A stretch of 64,000 nucleotides of DNA from Siphonodentalium dalli (GCA_032622095.1 CP136066.1:148521559-148585558); one strand, 5' to 3'; positions 10,640 through 23,775 are shown, counted from the first letter of the stretch. Numbers and translations: made by a program. The notes: generated by a model not told the origin, from the letters alone.

Positions 10640-11910
10640 TTGGTATATATGAAGTGACATTGTGATATTAGGTGTATATGGTATGTATGTGCATCTTTGC
10701 TGTTGGTGTATTGTCATTAGAGGATATATATGTATACAGGGAGTCGCTGTATGATCATGGATCGGATGAATGAGTATACAGCGAATGGCTGAATTGTCAT
10801 GCGTGTGGTATATATGCAAGTCTGTAGTATACAAATTGCCATGTGATATTGGTGTATCCATTCAATGCTGAGGTGTATATGTATACATTGAATGACTATG
10901 GCCATGTGTGTGGTGTATATGTATATCTTGAGTGGCTATATGCCATGTATGTGGCAAATAGGTATGAGGGAGATACCATATGGCCGATGGCGAAGTGCTG
11001 TAAATGGTACGGGTATGTCTTGAAGGATTGTATGGCAATTAGTGAGGTGTATACGCACAACTGGAGTGACTCTATGGTCATGAGTGGGGTGTGTATGTAT
11101 ATCTTGAGTGGCTATATGGTCATGTGTATATAGGGAGTGACCGTATTGCCAATGGTGAGGTGATGTGCTGGGTATTGGTATGTCTGGAAAGCTGCATGGC
11201 CACTGGTGAGGCGCATATGTATACCTGGAGTGACTTTATATGCATGGGTGGGGTGCATATGTATATCTTTAGTGGCTATATGACCATTGGTGCGGCCAAT
11301 ATGTGTATATTGAATAACTATATGGCCAATGGTGATGTGAATTGTTAAACAATGATTGACTATATGACCACGAATGTGGTTATGAGTATACAGCGAGTGG
11401 TTGAATTGTCATGAGTGAGGTGTATATGCAAGCATGGGTGTATGAATGGTCGTGTGAGCGGGGTATTGGTATATGCAGAACGTCTGTATGGCCATTGGTG
11501 ATGCGTATGTGTGTACTTGGAGTGACTCTATTGTTATGGGTGTGGTGTATATGTATAGCTTGAGTGACTAGATGGCCATGAGTGTGGCAAATATATATCA
11601 TGGAGAGACTGTACATGTATGAAGTGAGGCGAATGTGCATACATGAAGTGACTGTACATGTATGATCATGAATGGAGTGAAGAGTTATATACAGAGTGAG
11701 TATACAGTCGTGGGTGAGGCGTAGAAGTATACCTGCATGAAGACTTGTGGCTATATAGTCAAGTGCGTGTTGTACGGTTATACCTAAATATGGTTGTACG
11801 GTCATGGATTAAGTGTGTGTTAAAAACGAGTGGCTACATGGTCATTTATGTAGTGTTTAAGTATATATGGAGCGAGTGTATGGTCATGGGTGGGTTGTAC
11901 AGGTGTAAAT
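10640..11910. repeat. Degenerate minisatellite, GTGTATATGTATA..GAGTGxCTATATGGxCATG
   Basis: A phrase of roughly 45-60 bases (GGTGTATATGTATA, then CTTGAGTGGCTATATG, then GGTCATG or GCCATTGGTG) recurs about twenty times with much drift. The repeat gives spurious open frames on both strands, such as 11380-11805 minus with periodic His/Ile/Tyr. No gene is implied. Confidence 0.75.
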
Positions 11911-12010
11911 TTGGGTGGGTATCGCTTTACACAATAACTCAGGACATGTTAATCGATGTAGAGGTAATGCCAGAGAGTTCTACATCCTTATGGTGGTTTA
12001 TATGCACAAT

Positions 12011-12024
12011 GGGGGGGGGGGGGG
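12011..12024. repeat. Poly-G run
   Basis: Fourteen consecutive G. The length may be uncertain in the assembly. Confidence 0.9.
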
Positions 12025-12079
12025 CGGGTTTCCTGACATTAGTCATTTCGATACCAATGAGCCACATTTTATTGCCGTA

Positions 12080-15000
12080 GCCTCATAATAATGCCCCGTT
12101 CAGTTCAGTTTCAAAGTGCTGTTCATTTCCGTACAAAAAACATGGTCAGAATCCCAAAAGAAGTTTTTGGCAAAATTCCGTACTGCATCGTTTATAATTA
12201 ATTTGTCATGACTCATAAGTAACATGGTTAATACAAATTTAGTCACAATTTGCTACCTTTTCGGAACATCAGAGAATAATATTCAGGATATATATGAAAA
12301 ATATTTTTTTTACCAAATATGGTTGCCATTTTGCAAACCATCTTGAGTAAATTTGTACAAAAACAGATAAGTGTGACCCATTTAAGACAGATCAAGACAA
12401 TAAACACCTTCGATACCATTTTACTTGAAAAAATTGTCTTGAACTGAAAGGTTATTTTTTGCCGATTTTGATGTCAAGTTTGTGATAGAAAAATCCAATA
12501 ATTCTGGTAATTTCAGTGTGTAAAATAGTAACAATTAACCAATGTGCATCTGAAATGGTAGTATTCAATATCTATAAGACAGAATAGTCAATTTTTCATC
12601 AACCACAACTGGTATGCGGTTGCATGACTCGCTGGGGCAATATTTACATTTTTTTCCATATTCTGGCTGCCATTTTGGCTGCCATTTTGAGCCAAATTGA
12701 CAATTTGGGTACAATTGAGTTGGAATATTCATAAGAAATGGAATTTGTCACTTAGATTGTGCAGTTCTTCCCATTTCTTGACGAAATATGACTAGAATCC
12801 CAATGGTGATTTTTTGTGAATTTTTATACCGCTTTCTGTAAAATCGAATTTTCAAGAGATCGGCATTGGCTGGGAGCCCACAAATGGCATATTTCATTGC
12901 TCCAATGTTCAGCTAACATAACCAATGTAAAATAAAGTCGAAATTCTCAAACAGTTCGAAAAAGCAGGAACTGATTTGAAAGATATCAGTGACAAAAACG
13001 TAATTGTTTTTATTTTGGCGTCCATTATGGCGGCCATTTTGGATTATCATGGACAAATTGAATGTGGATAGAAAGGCGGACATCCATGGAATCGCTTCGA
13101 CAATCTCCAATGTCTATATATCATTTAATAAAGCCATTATATTCGATAATAAATAGATACCCCTAAATCTCAAATATTCGAAATATCAATGTCAATTTGA
13201 AGGTCAAAGGGTCACAAGAAACCTGGAACCAGCTAACTGGTTGATGAGGACCACATACCCAACCAACCCTGAAAGTTTCATGCTTTTATCCAAAAGTGAA
13301 CGATTTTTCGTTAAGCGAGTCACTAAACTAAAGATATTTATCGACCTATTTCGATACCGGCAAAATTCAAAACCTAATGTTATTTGTATTTTGGAGCACA
13401 AACCGCCATGTGGCTTTATTATCGAAATATACCATTTTCCGTGGTACTGTTGGTCACCTGAGTGATTTCTGAGGTTTATAAGGGAATTATTCCGTAATTT
13501 TGACAGTTCTCATATAAAATATAAACACCTTAAAAGAGAAATATACCATTTTCCGAGGCATCTTGCTTTGAATTTAGTCACCAAGTAATTCCACATGTTC
13601 ATGTATGCCACTATATAATATATATCCAGTCAACCCTATGACTTATAATGAGATTGTTAAATTGAGTTTTATTCATACTATATTAACTTGAGACTAAATG
13701 AAAAAAAATACCTGGTTGTTGACAATTTAATATTAATTCACATCTCCATTTTTGGAGGTAATAAAGTATTGTTCAAACATATCTTTACATTGATTCAGTA
13801 CAAGTGATTAACACACATTAATTGTTTTCGTCTGGTCTTTCCTTATACACACAGCGCCTACCACATGTCATTACGCGCGCCGCGTGTATACTAGTGTACA
13901 AATTCCTGTTTCGCCTGTGCGCTGCCATAGCGCTTGGGGGTTCTCTTTAAAGAATGTTAATTATTGGGACACACTAAAAGTTTGTGATAAGCTATGCCAA
14001 TTACAAATTACGGAAATGAAAAAGATTCTATAATTACAATCATGGCTATATAATAGATGACCTTGAGCGCGTTACCATTTCTGACTATGATTTTCTTGTA
14101 ATATCTTAGCCCAGTAATTAATCTACTGAGGACGGCCATCTGAGTCAGCTGTGCGCACGTCTGGTATGTGGTTTGTAAGAGATTGGTGCATAATGACCCA
14201 GCATTATTTATACCACATCATGAATGACTAACAGTGAACAATTGAAGAGAAATTTGTAAGAGATATTTTTTTCTGGAACCGGACCATTACGCAACACGAG
14301 CAGAAGTCAGACCTTCAAACCACCAAGTATATCTGCCTACTATATATGAATAATTAAGTAACATCAATCTTTCCTAGATATTCACTAAACAACCAGTACT
14401 GCGCGTTCACGCCAATGAATGACCATAAACCCATTCGAAACTGATGTGTTCATTCGGTAATGAAAATATACACTAGAACGCAACGGACATTATCCATTTG
14501 GATGGGATATTTTGGTCTTTGAGATACAGGCACAGAAGACGCAGGATTCTTCGTCTCTAATTTCCGATGAATGTCCATATAATAAATTCTACAAATGGTC
14601 TTATGCTGAACTTGCTCTCTTGATATTCAACGTATAGTTCACTACTCGTCAACGAGTATTTATGCATCAATGTATTACAAAACGATCGCTGAATTACCGC
14701 CAACATATCAGGATAACACATTTTAAAGCCAAGTGTCGGTTTGTGGTCCATAATACACCAACACTCCAAATAACATTTAGATAATTGTATATAGCCAACA
14801 TGTTTTTATTTATTTGACCAGTATCCTGTCGAAGTTTAGTCAATTTCCCACCGTAGACCCTGGAAAGACAATTGAGTCAATTCCTATCAATGTTATTGTA
14901 ACTAATAAAAACTAGTTCATTTTTTTAGACCAATCAAGTGGTTTCCCAAATGACAACACGCACCAACACGTGGTAGCTATCAACAAATGAGATTAGTGTC

Positions 15001-15900
15001 TCTCCTTGGCGGTGTTCACAAAGATGGCGGACAAGTTTGTCCCAAATGTTTTAACCGATCTAGGTTGTTTAATATTCATTATATTGTACGCGTACTCTCG
15101 TCTTCAAACATTCCTGATTGTTTCGCGTCCTTTAGAGGTCGCACGTCCTTAGAGGTCATATATCGAGGAGTCCTTCTACGCGATAGCAATACGATTTTTC
15201 GAATTTCAAGGTTTTCCAATTTGACCTATGTTCCTAAAGTTTACAGATTGGAATTGACATAGTCCCGTGTGGTCATCCGTTGAACTCGTCGTCACATTGA
15301 TTCATGATTTACATGACACTAACAGTGAGTGAATGACTGAGTCGATTCAACTTTCAAGGTGGAAAATGAACTGAATAGATGCGCCAAATTACTCTGACTG
15401 CCGACTATTTCAATGGAATTAACGTTGTTTGGACTAAGTTGGAGACTGCATTGATTTAGTGCCGTGACTAGCGAGATGATTCCCAGTCCCGCAAAATTAT
15501 GCGAATCGAGTACACCCTTTGTCGATTAATGACAAGCAGGCAAATTAACGTTACTGTTATGGTATGACGTAACGTCGATCATAGTCCCACAAATGCCAGC
15601 GTTTTTTCCGACCGTCGTACACCCAGTTCACTTTCCGTGAGTGCCACACACAGGGTTAAATATCTTCTGTACGATCTAGTAATTTCAAAACACGCGAGCG
15701 TTCGACGTCCGTCGCCATTTCCAACCACCAAGTGTTCAATTGATAAATACATATCTATACTGTCCGGGTACTAGTATCACGCCATCCCAGAATTTATTTT
15801 TGTCTGGTGTGTTTATAATGACGCTTAAAAAATACATAAACATTTAAACATTGCATGAGGAATGCAGTCTAACTGTGAAAGCGATGTGGTACCGCGGTAT
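12080..15900. other. Intergenic, AT-rich with repeat fragments
   Basis: No gene is supported. Degenerate blocks at about 12300, 12665 and 13020 share the GCCATTTTGG motif and AAATTG context and may be old copies of one repeat. Bases 13985-14107 match 55320-55600 in pieces (GCTATGYCAATTACAAAT; GAGCGCGTTACCATTTCTGA), so they are a dispersed repeat. Short frames at 12913-13465, 14557-14769 and 14987-15262 have no recognisable features. Confidence 0.5.
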
Positions 15901-15910
15901 AATTTAAACT

Positions 15911-16259
15911 AGGCTGTAACGATAGACTTCTTCATGACACCTTAAAAATCACGATACATGATCAACGAATCGATACACACCATCATACACGAAACGAATA
16001 CCACCTGAGTTATCCGAACTAACATTTGTTTAATTTTGTAATTGTTAGCTAGACGAGTGACAATTACACACACAGATAGACTCGGATGTACACTTGAGAG
16101 AAAATTGCAGGGATTGCTCATTTACACATGCCCATCTTCAGAAACTACTTGATTTCCTGTATCGCAAATTCGTGATACACATGAGACGATACGATATGCT
16201 TAATACCGTTCGATAATGTATCGCGATACATTGAATTCACGATGACTTGTTACAGCCCT
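15911..16259. mobile_element. MITE with GGCTGTAAC termini and ATCGATAC-rich interior
   Basis: Starts AGGCTGTAAC and ends GTTACAGCCCT, an inverted pair. The interior is full of CGATAC/GTATCG phrases. I recognise this pattern as a widespread short terminal-inverted-repeat element of invertebrates. No coding capacity. A flanking duplication is not clear. Confidence 0.6.
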
Positions 16260-18735
16260 TGCTATAATTGACCGCAGTTGATCGTATCAAGTACCGCGAT
16301 CATACAGGTGGTCAACCTTGTTAACGAGTGTCAATTAATTAGATAGAGCATAGCTGTAATTCATTCAACAGTGGTTCTAAATTTCCTTACATAAATGTGA
16401 ATTCAACTGCAATACTAGTAGTTTTCTTCCTTCATCTCCCCAAAATGGAAAGCCTGATTCGTATGTTTCAGTTGGTCGAAAATAGTATCCATTAGGCCTG
16501 AAAACAGTGTTTCCGGTAACCCGCCCAACCCTAGTCCAGACATCCGCCCTTACTAATTGTATCGACACCGTGACCATTTTAACAAATGCAATAAACGAAA
16601 CAAAAAAAATATCACATTGATCAATATCTGATTGTAGTAAAACGGTGCTCACCAGTCACCGGTCTGCAGTCTTATCCCTTCCAATAGTAATGCGCTTATT
16701 GTTTTCTGATATATATATATACGTACTGTGTGTCATCTGTTATGCGAAGTCAAAAAATTAAAAACAAATTTAATTAATTTTCGCACACTCGACCATACTA
16801 TAATTCCTTCCGTTACTGGAAACATCATAGTTTTTATGCGTCAGTATGGTTTCGCAACTCACGGATATAGTTACAACTACATTTAGCTATTCGTATTTGT
16901 AAATTCATGTGGTGCCAAACAATTGCATCGAAACAACGACAACGTTTATAACTACTGAACATGGATAATCGTTCGCAGTGAAATTTTAACTATGCGCTAT
17001 CTACAATGTTCTTATTGTAGATTATTAATAACTCTCTAATTTCAATATTTCACAGATCGAATCCATTGTTATATGAATATTACTGATACAATCAGAGTGG
17101 CATTGTTGATCAATGTCTAATTAGTCCAATAAGATCAAACCTGAATTTAATGTTTCTGTCATTTGCATAATGAGGTCCCCAAATTAGTACAGAGGCCAGG
17201 CAAGAAAAACATAATTCCGTCGACATCAAAATGAATATAACTAATTTTGTTCTATTAGGCAGTGTATTTGTGGACCCTTCAATACTGGTAGTCGACAGCG
17301 AATTTATTGGTAAAACATGTAGATTTGACATCCAAAAAACTATTTTTTATAAAAAGTTATTTATCCCAATTTTTGAATACTAAGAAGATCCAAATTGTTT
17401 TTATGTTGTAACACTATGGATATTCTACCTGAAAATGCATCCAAACAATTTTGGGATTAAGTAGAAAAATTTGTTTGTCTAAAAAAAAATCAGAAATTCA
17501 AATATTTTATCAATTTTTTTTATCCTTACATGGAGGTTATGGACTCAAATTTACCTTGATTTATGCTCTTGGTAAAAATATACTACCCCTCCCCTAAAAA
17601 ATTTAAAATCTCGAAAATATTCTATATTTTGGTATAAGCCGACAAAATATAAAAATATGTACAATAGGTCACTCCGGAAGTCTGCTTATATTTATATCAG
17701 ATTATGGTGGGTTTGTTGAATAACAACAATACTTCAAAACAATTTTAAAATGTGATTTTTTAAGAAATGGTTGTAGATTTTGTTGCGTTCCGTGGAGTAT
17801 GGATGCAAGTTGGTCCGACATTTTGTGTGGAACGCGAACACTCAACTGGTGATTTAATGGGTTATTTATTGTATTTTCTTCATGTAAAGTGGCGAAATCA
17901 ATTTGGCGCAATCACGCCAACGGCCCAGCGATGTACCAAACCCGCCCAATTTTCCACCCAACTATTTTTCACAGGGGAGCGCTGTTGTGCTTCGATTCGT
18001 TTAAAAAAACTAACAGTTGCATAATTCGCATTTGGGAAGATAATAAACAACTTGGCATCATATTCTTTGAATATACTTTGCGAGATGGAATGGAAAATAT
18101 TGTGGATATATGGCGTTTTTTCTCTAGTAAGTTTGATCAACATAAAATAGCTTCAAACGATTCTACATTTCTCATTTTCGAGTGAAAATCTTTGGGTGAA
18201 TGAAATTTGAAAAGAGGAAAAACACTGAATAAATACAAAACACTACATCACAAATTATTTTATGTAGTGTTTTCTATTCATCTAATTTTAATTTGTTGAT
18301 ACAGTCAAAATAAACTGAATGAGTAGTTAGATATATTCCTAAACTTAGTGCAAGACTAGGACCTCATTTAAAACAAATTGGTTGACAAGAGGGTTCCACT
18401 TAGGGCAAATAACTCCAGTGAATGAAAACATATTTCAATAACATAAATTTCTTCAATGGAAACAAGTTCACATCTGTTCTGGTCAATTTTATCGTAGTCG
18501 TAGAACATCGGAATGTTTGCCATCAACTGATGATCAAAGTCTCGTAGAACATCTGAAAATTTATCAAATTATTACTTGTCCTTATGTAGATGGATTCATA
18601 TTAATTGTAAATGAACATTTTTGAACGAACATTTTGGCAAGGATGCACGGCTAATACTGGTTGCGCTTGCTGATTTGTTCTTTGGTACAATCATGAAGCC
18701 ATTCCCAATTATTGGCATTAGCGGCTGACGTTGTG
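16260..18735. other. AT-rich intergenic
   Basis: No supported gene. Frames at 16377-16652, 17110-17331 and 17702-18185 overlap in several phases and lack family signals. A tight hairpin sits at 18237-18273 (AAAACACTACAT / ATGTAGTGTTTT, 13-base loop). Confidence 0.5.
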
Positions 18736-18741
18736 GAATTG

Positions 18742-19669
18742 CTAAAGCTGTAGAATTACTAGTATAGGAGCGGGCGTCTGCTCAATTTCATTACCTCTAG
18801 CCAAAGAACTCAGGGTGCTGCTCAGGGTAGCTTTCTGTTTTGTAAAACACCCACGGTTGTAACTTCGAATGCTGCTCTCATTCTTATGGCCGGTCATGAA
18901 TATGATGTGCCGGAGCTCAAACCCAGCATCAGTCATTGCAGAAATGGCGATAGCACGCAGACAGTGAGCCGTGTATTTTCTGGAACATCCACATTTTTTA
19001 CTGATCTCCGGCATGAATGATGAGAAGTATCGGTGTTATATACTTACTGGTGTATACCAATGTCAGTTGTTGTGGGACTGACTAAACATTCTTCTCAATT
19101 TTGGAAACAGTGATGTAGCATCCTTTGAAGTTCTCATTAGAAATTCTTTGAGCGACTTGACTGGTTCATGACACATGTATGCACCCACACCTCCTGTCGC
19201 ATTTTTCTGGTGTGTCTCATGAGTTAACGAAGCATACTCCTGACCTTTCTCATCAACTTTGAATTCGAGTGAATCAACCTTTAGTTGATGATGCAGCAGC
19301 CTGAGGTGGTATGGATAATCTACGCACATATAATCATTGATTAATTTAAGGTCCTCACTGTTTATTATTTCTTTGTGTTTCGTTGGCCTCGAATTTCCCT
19401 CTTGTAACGTTTTCTTCAGATTGGGGTTCAGCATGCGATTCGTTACTCTAAATTCTTGATCCCGCACGTCGATTTATGCCACCTCTGATGTTGATGAAAG
19501 CATTTTCGTGGTATTCGCCAGCCATCTGATTGGGCAGGGTCTCCTTCATCCGTTCCTTCCTTCCTCCGTTCCTTCCTTTCGCTTCTGCATACATGTAGAA
19601 GTGGCACAGGGCATCACTTAATTCAGCTTTTGATGCTATTTTCAAATCCACTGCTGTCCATACTGCCAA
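18742..19669 (-). pseudogene. Crypton-like tyrosine recombinase (DUF3504/ZMYM-type), broken
   Basis: Three minus-strand segments line up in order. 19669-19448 ends in IRGGINR, the end of the N-terminal core-binding part. 19467-19063 has NSRPTKHKEII, then INDYM, KGQEYASLTHETHQKN and GGVGAYMC. 19014-18742 has YTAHCLRA, MTGHKNESS and IRSYNRG, which supply the H-x2-R, G-H and Tyr of a tyrosine recombinase active site. The second and third segments share one frame, interrupted by TGA and TAA, with WYTP between them. A one-base shift lies at 19448-19467. Such proteins cut and rejoin DNA in Crypton transposons and their domesticated ZMYM/QRICH/KCTD1-type relatives. This copy cannot be translated as it stands. 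A PIN/XPG-like pseudogene lies 1.0 kb upstream on the same strand. Confidence 0.8.
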
Positions 19670-19679
19670 ATACCAGGTT

Positions 19680-20660
19680 TAAAATATTTTCACCCCAGCG
19701 AGTGTTCGCCGGCGTCTTCTTTGAGCAATGATAGTTGTTCTCTAGCTCCTGAAGTTCATGCTTCTGCAGTGCTTGGAATCTGCTTGTGTTGTTGTCAACC
19801 TTTCTCTCAGTCTCATCTGATTTAATTTCAGCACGGTTTCAACCAACGGGCATACAGTATTTAAGATCCACAGGGTGAATGCATGTAGGAGTGTATAATT
19901 CACTAAATTATGTAAATTTGATACAAAAGTGTTCGAAATTGAGATTCACAATTTTATATTTTCATTTACAAATTTGAATACCAGAATCTCACACTGTTTT
20001 AAACAGTTCAACTATGTGTATCATCCAAAGATGAGTCACTGTCACAATTGTCCACTACATTGTCTAGATTGTAAGGGCTTAAGCAATTCGGCAGACGTTT
20101 GCAGGCGAGTAAACAATTCAAGTTGGATTTTTAACAGCTACATCTTGATGAAGAATACCTGGAACCTGAAAGTTTACAAATGGTGATTTCATGAAATATG
20201 TTTGGTAATGACTCAGCAGTCATGAGTGTCGTGTCATGCCTCCTTCATCTTCTTTCCAACCGTAACTTGTTGGAGATGGTAACCTTGGAACATGAAACAT
20301 GAGAGCTGCATACCAAACAAATGTTTGATATTGACTGCCGAGTAGATGTTGATGCAAACAATGTTTAGTTGGTGGAAGTTTTAGTAAGTTTGCTAGTTAG
20401 TGGAATATTTCAGCCCTGAGTTCATTCACACCACATGCATTTGGCGATTGAGAATACAGTTGCATGATAAACTTTTCTGCCAGAAGTTTATCGTACTGAC
20501 ATACAGGTCAATAGTTTGTCGCAGGGAAGGTGTTTTTATGTATTTCTTCCAAGTTGACTTCGTCCCTTTTCCAAATAGTTGACTGGTCACATCACGTAAC
20601 TGCATGATCATTTGGCAATCCATTAATTACTGATGCACGAAATTTCTTTTCTATATCAAT
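19680..20660. other. Interval between two minus-strand mobile-type pseudogenes
   Basis: No clear domain. Short frames at 19929-20186 and 20400-20623 are unrecognised. The region may be decayed spacer or N-terminal sequence of the recombinase gene. Confidence 0.4.
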
Positions 20661-20672
20661 AATTGGGAGGTA

Positions 20673-21603
20673 TTAAGGTTTCTTCACGGTCCCCGTACTC
20701 ATAATAACTTCCCAATCAAGATTTCGCATGTGGTCGAGAAGCAACACAAGGACGTCTGTCACGACTTTGGACTATTACTCTAGCATTTCCGTTTGTTGCA
20801 GCATTTTGAACATGTAATAGCATTCTGGTATCAGCTTCTTGCTTTTTGATGATCTAATGGGGAATCCAGTGATGTTCAGAGATCGCTATCTGATAGTCAG
20901 CAAAGCCATCTGCTACAATCATGGTATTTCCGATAGATTAATCAACTCCTTTCTAGAGTAATTCACTAGTCAGGAACTGAAGAAGGCTTTTCTTATTTTC
21001 TGATGATCCAATGAACGTTACCCAGGAATATGACAGTGGAACATCTCTTCTATCAACAAGTGTGTGGATCTATCCAGTTGACTGATTTTTCATTTGGCAT
21101 GTCCCAATTTATTTGGAGGCTGCTGAATAATTGTCGAAGACAATATCGACTTAATTGCATACATTTGTCCTGAAGTATCTCATAACTATATTTGTAAAGA
21201 CATCTGCAAGATCTCCAAATGTTTCAGCGTGGTTTGCTTTACCAATAGCTTGAACAAGTGCCATACCATCAATTACCTTATGGTAATCTGGAAGTTCACC
21301 CAAGAGTATCGGTCTGTGAAGTTATGCAGCTTTATTTGTGGATTGGAGTTGTCCATCTAGTGAGCGAGTGACAATGGCATCTTGTTGAGTTCGAATTGTA
21401 TGATGGGTGGAATATCAATATCTCTTCCACTATCTACAGCACTTAGTAACCACCGGAAAAGCTCACACTCACACTAAGCCTACAATTCCAGCTCTTGGTG
21501 TTGTGATGTTTGTCTGTTACTGACAGAATAGGAATAGGTCGCGTTTGGCCACTCTGGCCTTCTTAGTTGGTGGTACCACTATTGCTGGATCCATAGCATC
21601 CAT
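20673..21603 (-). pseudogene. PIN/XPG-like uncharacterised gene with EADTRM motif, heavily broken
   Basis: No single open frame covers this, but reading 21603 downwards gives a continuous series of family landmarks: MDAMDPAIVVPPTKKARV at the start, SAVDSGRDIDIPP, STNKAA, VIDGMALVQAIGKANHAETF, GDLADVFTNIVMRYF, VDIVFDNYSA, DRRDVPLSYSW, ENKKSLLQFLTSELL, MIVADGF, KQEADTRMLLHVQNA, then TDVLVLLLDHM and TGTVKKP before a TAA. This order (GMAL, VFDxY, ENK..L..FL, EADTRMLLH, DTDVLVLL) is that of the uncharacterised PIN/XPG-like proteins that multiply in invertebrate genomes. Several in-frame stops and at least two frameshifts (about 20753 and 21362) kill it. The same family is represented at 4572-5037. 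It is followed on the same strand by a tyrosine recombinase pseudogene. Confidence 0.65.
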
Positions 21604-21639
21604 CGTGTATCGGGTCCTGCAATATGAAAATAAACCATC

Positions 21640-22179
21640 TGTAGTCGTCACATGGTATATGAAATACTAAAACAAGGTCATACCAGTGGCAGCACCAAGG
21701 AATTCAATGAAGGGCTTTAAGAGGGTCATATGATGTGGGGTTATGTGGTATGTATGGGACTCACTTAAATATGTTATTGGGCCTGGCCAACAGCATCTCA
21801 TCTCACCAGATGGCACTGGCATATTATGGCACTGGGTTTTGTCTAGACAAATAGCATTTTTTATTCTTTGTGCTACTATGCATCAGATACATTAATATTT
21901 CCTTTTGTACAAAACAAACTTGTTATTTGACTGAGCATGTAAATTACACCATTATCTCAGGAATATATAAACAAGGGAAAACTAACCTGACTTTATTTTG
22001 GTACGCATCAGCTGATGCCGATATTATCTTCTACCATATTCTATAACTTTTACTTTCATTCTGATAGAACTGTGAGATTCTTTATTGTGTGACATGATGG
22101 AACCCGGAGAGAAATACTAATGCAACTGAATCATATATTGTCATTTTGGATAATAAGAGCTATATATAAGTTAACAAAA
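21640..22179. other. Intergenic
   Basis: No gene or repeat recognised. Confidence 0.5.
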
Positions 22180-22183
22180 TTAA

Positions 22184-22523
22184 CTCTTTCAGTGCTATCT
22201 CATAGGCCCTAGCTGGAATGATCCACGATACTGTGCCAGGGCCAAGGAGATAGGCCCAATGTATGAGAACTTCTTGTTTTAGTCACAACTATTGACAGAT
22301 CATAAAACTTTGCAAGATTTATTCAGAACTAATTTATTTTATGTGTCGACCAAAAATATTTGAGATACAGTCAGATATGTTTAATATTATTATGACTCCA
22401 TACGAACGAACATCGACTCATAGCTCTACGGTGGTATCCATAGTTCAATGAAAAATCCCAATTGTCCACTGGTACTCTTGTTAGGACTACCAGAGCATGC
22501 ACATGTGTGCGGCAGTGAAAGAG
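22184..22523. mobile_element. piggyBac-type MITE flanked by TTAA
   Basis: Termini CTCTTTCAGTGC and GCAGTGAAAGAG are exact complements, and each is flanked directly by TTAA (22180-22183 and 22524-22527). TTAA duplication is the mark of piggyBac-superfamily insertion. The 340-base interior has no open frame, so it would depend on a transposase elsewhere. Confidence 0.75.
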
Positions 22524-22529
22524 TTAAGC

Positions 22530-23770
22530 CTAGGATTTCACCATAATGTTAATAAGATGAATCTACAGTTTGTGTATTTACTGTAATAGTCATTCTGAAG
22601 ATCAGAAGGGATAGTACCGGTATGGGCAGAAAAATAGAACTAAAAGTATACCCTATGAATACAATATACTCTAATGATATGTGTATTAGACATTGGAACG
22701 TTAAATAATACTCACTATATGCCCAGATTGGGTTGATCATTACATTTATGAGATATAGTAGAGTGCATTAAAATACATTGGTTTAAAATTTAATATACAA
22801 TACATCCAAAAATGTGACAATCATTAGGAAAACTTACACTTATTCTTTACGCCCGTGTTCGAGCAATCTCATAATATGAGTATTATTGATCTCCAATTAT
22901 ACAATGGACAGATGTGGAAATACTAGATGGCATTCCATTGATGTGTATGTGAATGAGAACTGTGTTGTAGTTTCAGAGTACTCTTCTGTTCTTTCATAAA
23001 CAACAGCCTTTTGTACTTCTCATTATGTAGAGCGTAGCATAATCTGGGGGTATGGAACTACAGCTGAGTGATGTCTGTGGAGTTATAAAGAACAAAATCT
23101 CATTGCCATCTAGCTTACAATAGTTTTTCAAAAGATCAAGGTCATTTAAATAGACATGCTTGGTGACTTTGGGGTGTGTTACTCGGCATTTTTCAGAATC
23201 CCTGGCATCACATATGGAAAAATGAAAATGATTATAGCAGTCCATATGTTGTGTAAATAGAGTACATTAAATTTTCACTCAGGCATATAGGCTTGGCTCT
23301 TGTCAGTCTTGGAATAATTCTTCTAAAGTCACGTTAAAATAATTTTGAATGAACTTGCAAACTCAAGTGGGTTAAATGTGTTTACTAAGATATTTAATAA
23401 CATTTCAGCAAGCTATTAATATTGCTTACCTTCATTAACTTTGAAAATCTTTGACAATTCCTCTCAGTTCAAAATATGTACTTTCAAAACTTTCAAAATG
23501 TAAACATGTGCTTGAACTATGTATGCCTAATTGAGTAATCTATGAGTATGACTATCTGACATACTAAAGACTAAAAGTATGTTTATGGAATACATGGTGT
23601 TTTCTTTATGGAATACGTAAATCAATATACCCTGCAGACATAAATACATAATGGTAAGGAACATTCAGTAGAAAATGACAATTTTTCTTATAAAAAGTGT
23701 CTGAAGATGACATTAATGTCAAAAAAATATGTCATTTTCAGATCAATACATATCACTGCATCTTTACTTA
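22530..23770. other. AT-rich intergenic
   Basis: No supported gene. A short inverted pair AAAATGAC / GTCATTTT occurs around 23675-23745. Confidence 0.5.
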
Positions 23771-23775
23771 TATAT

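Noticed and set aside
11380-11805. 141-codon minus-strand frame rich in His, Ile and Tyr
   Set aside because: It is a by-product of the degenerate minisatellite; its periodic residues follow the DNA repeat and similar frames exist on the other strand.
16377-16652. 91-codon minus-strand frame with GRVTGNTVFRPNGYYF
   Set aside because: No family recognised, no neighbouring exon, and it could be a fragment of an unknown repeat; not enough to call.
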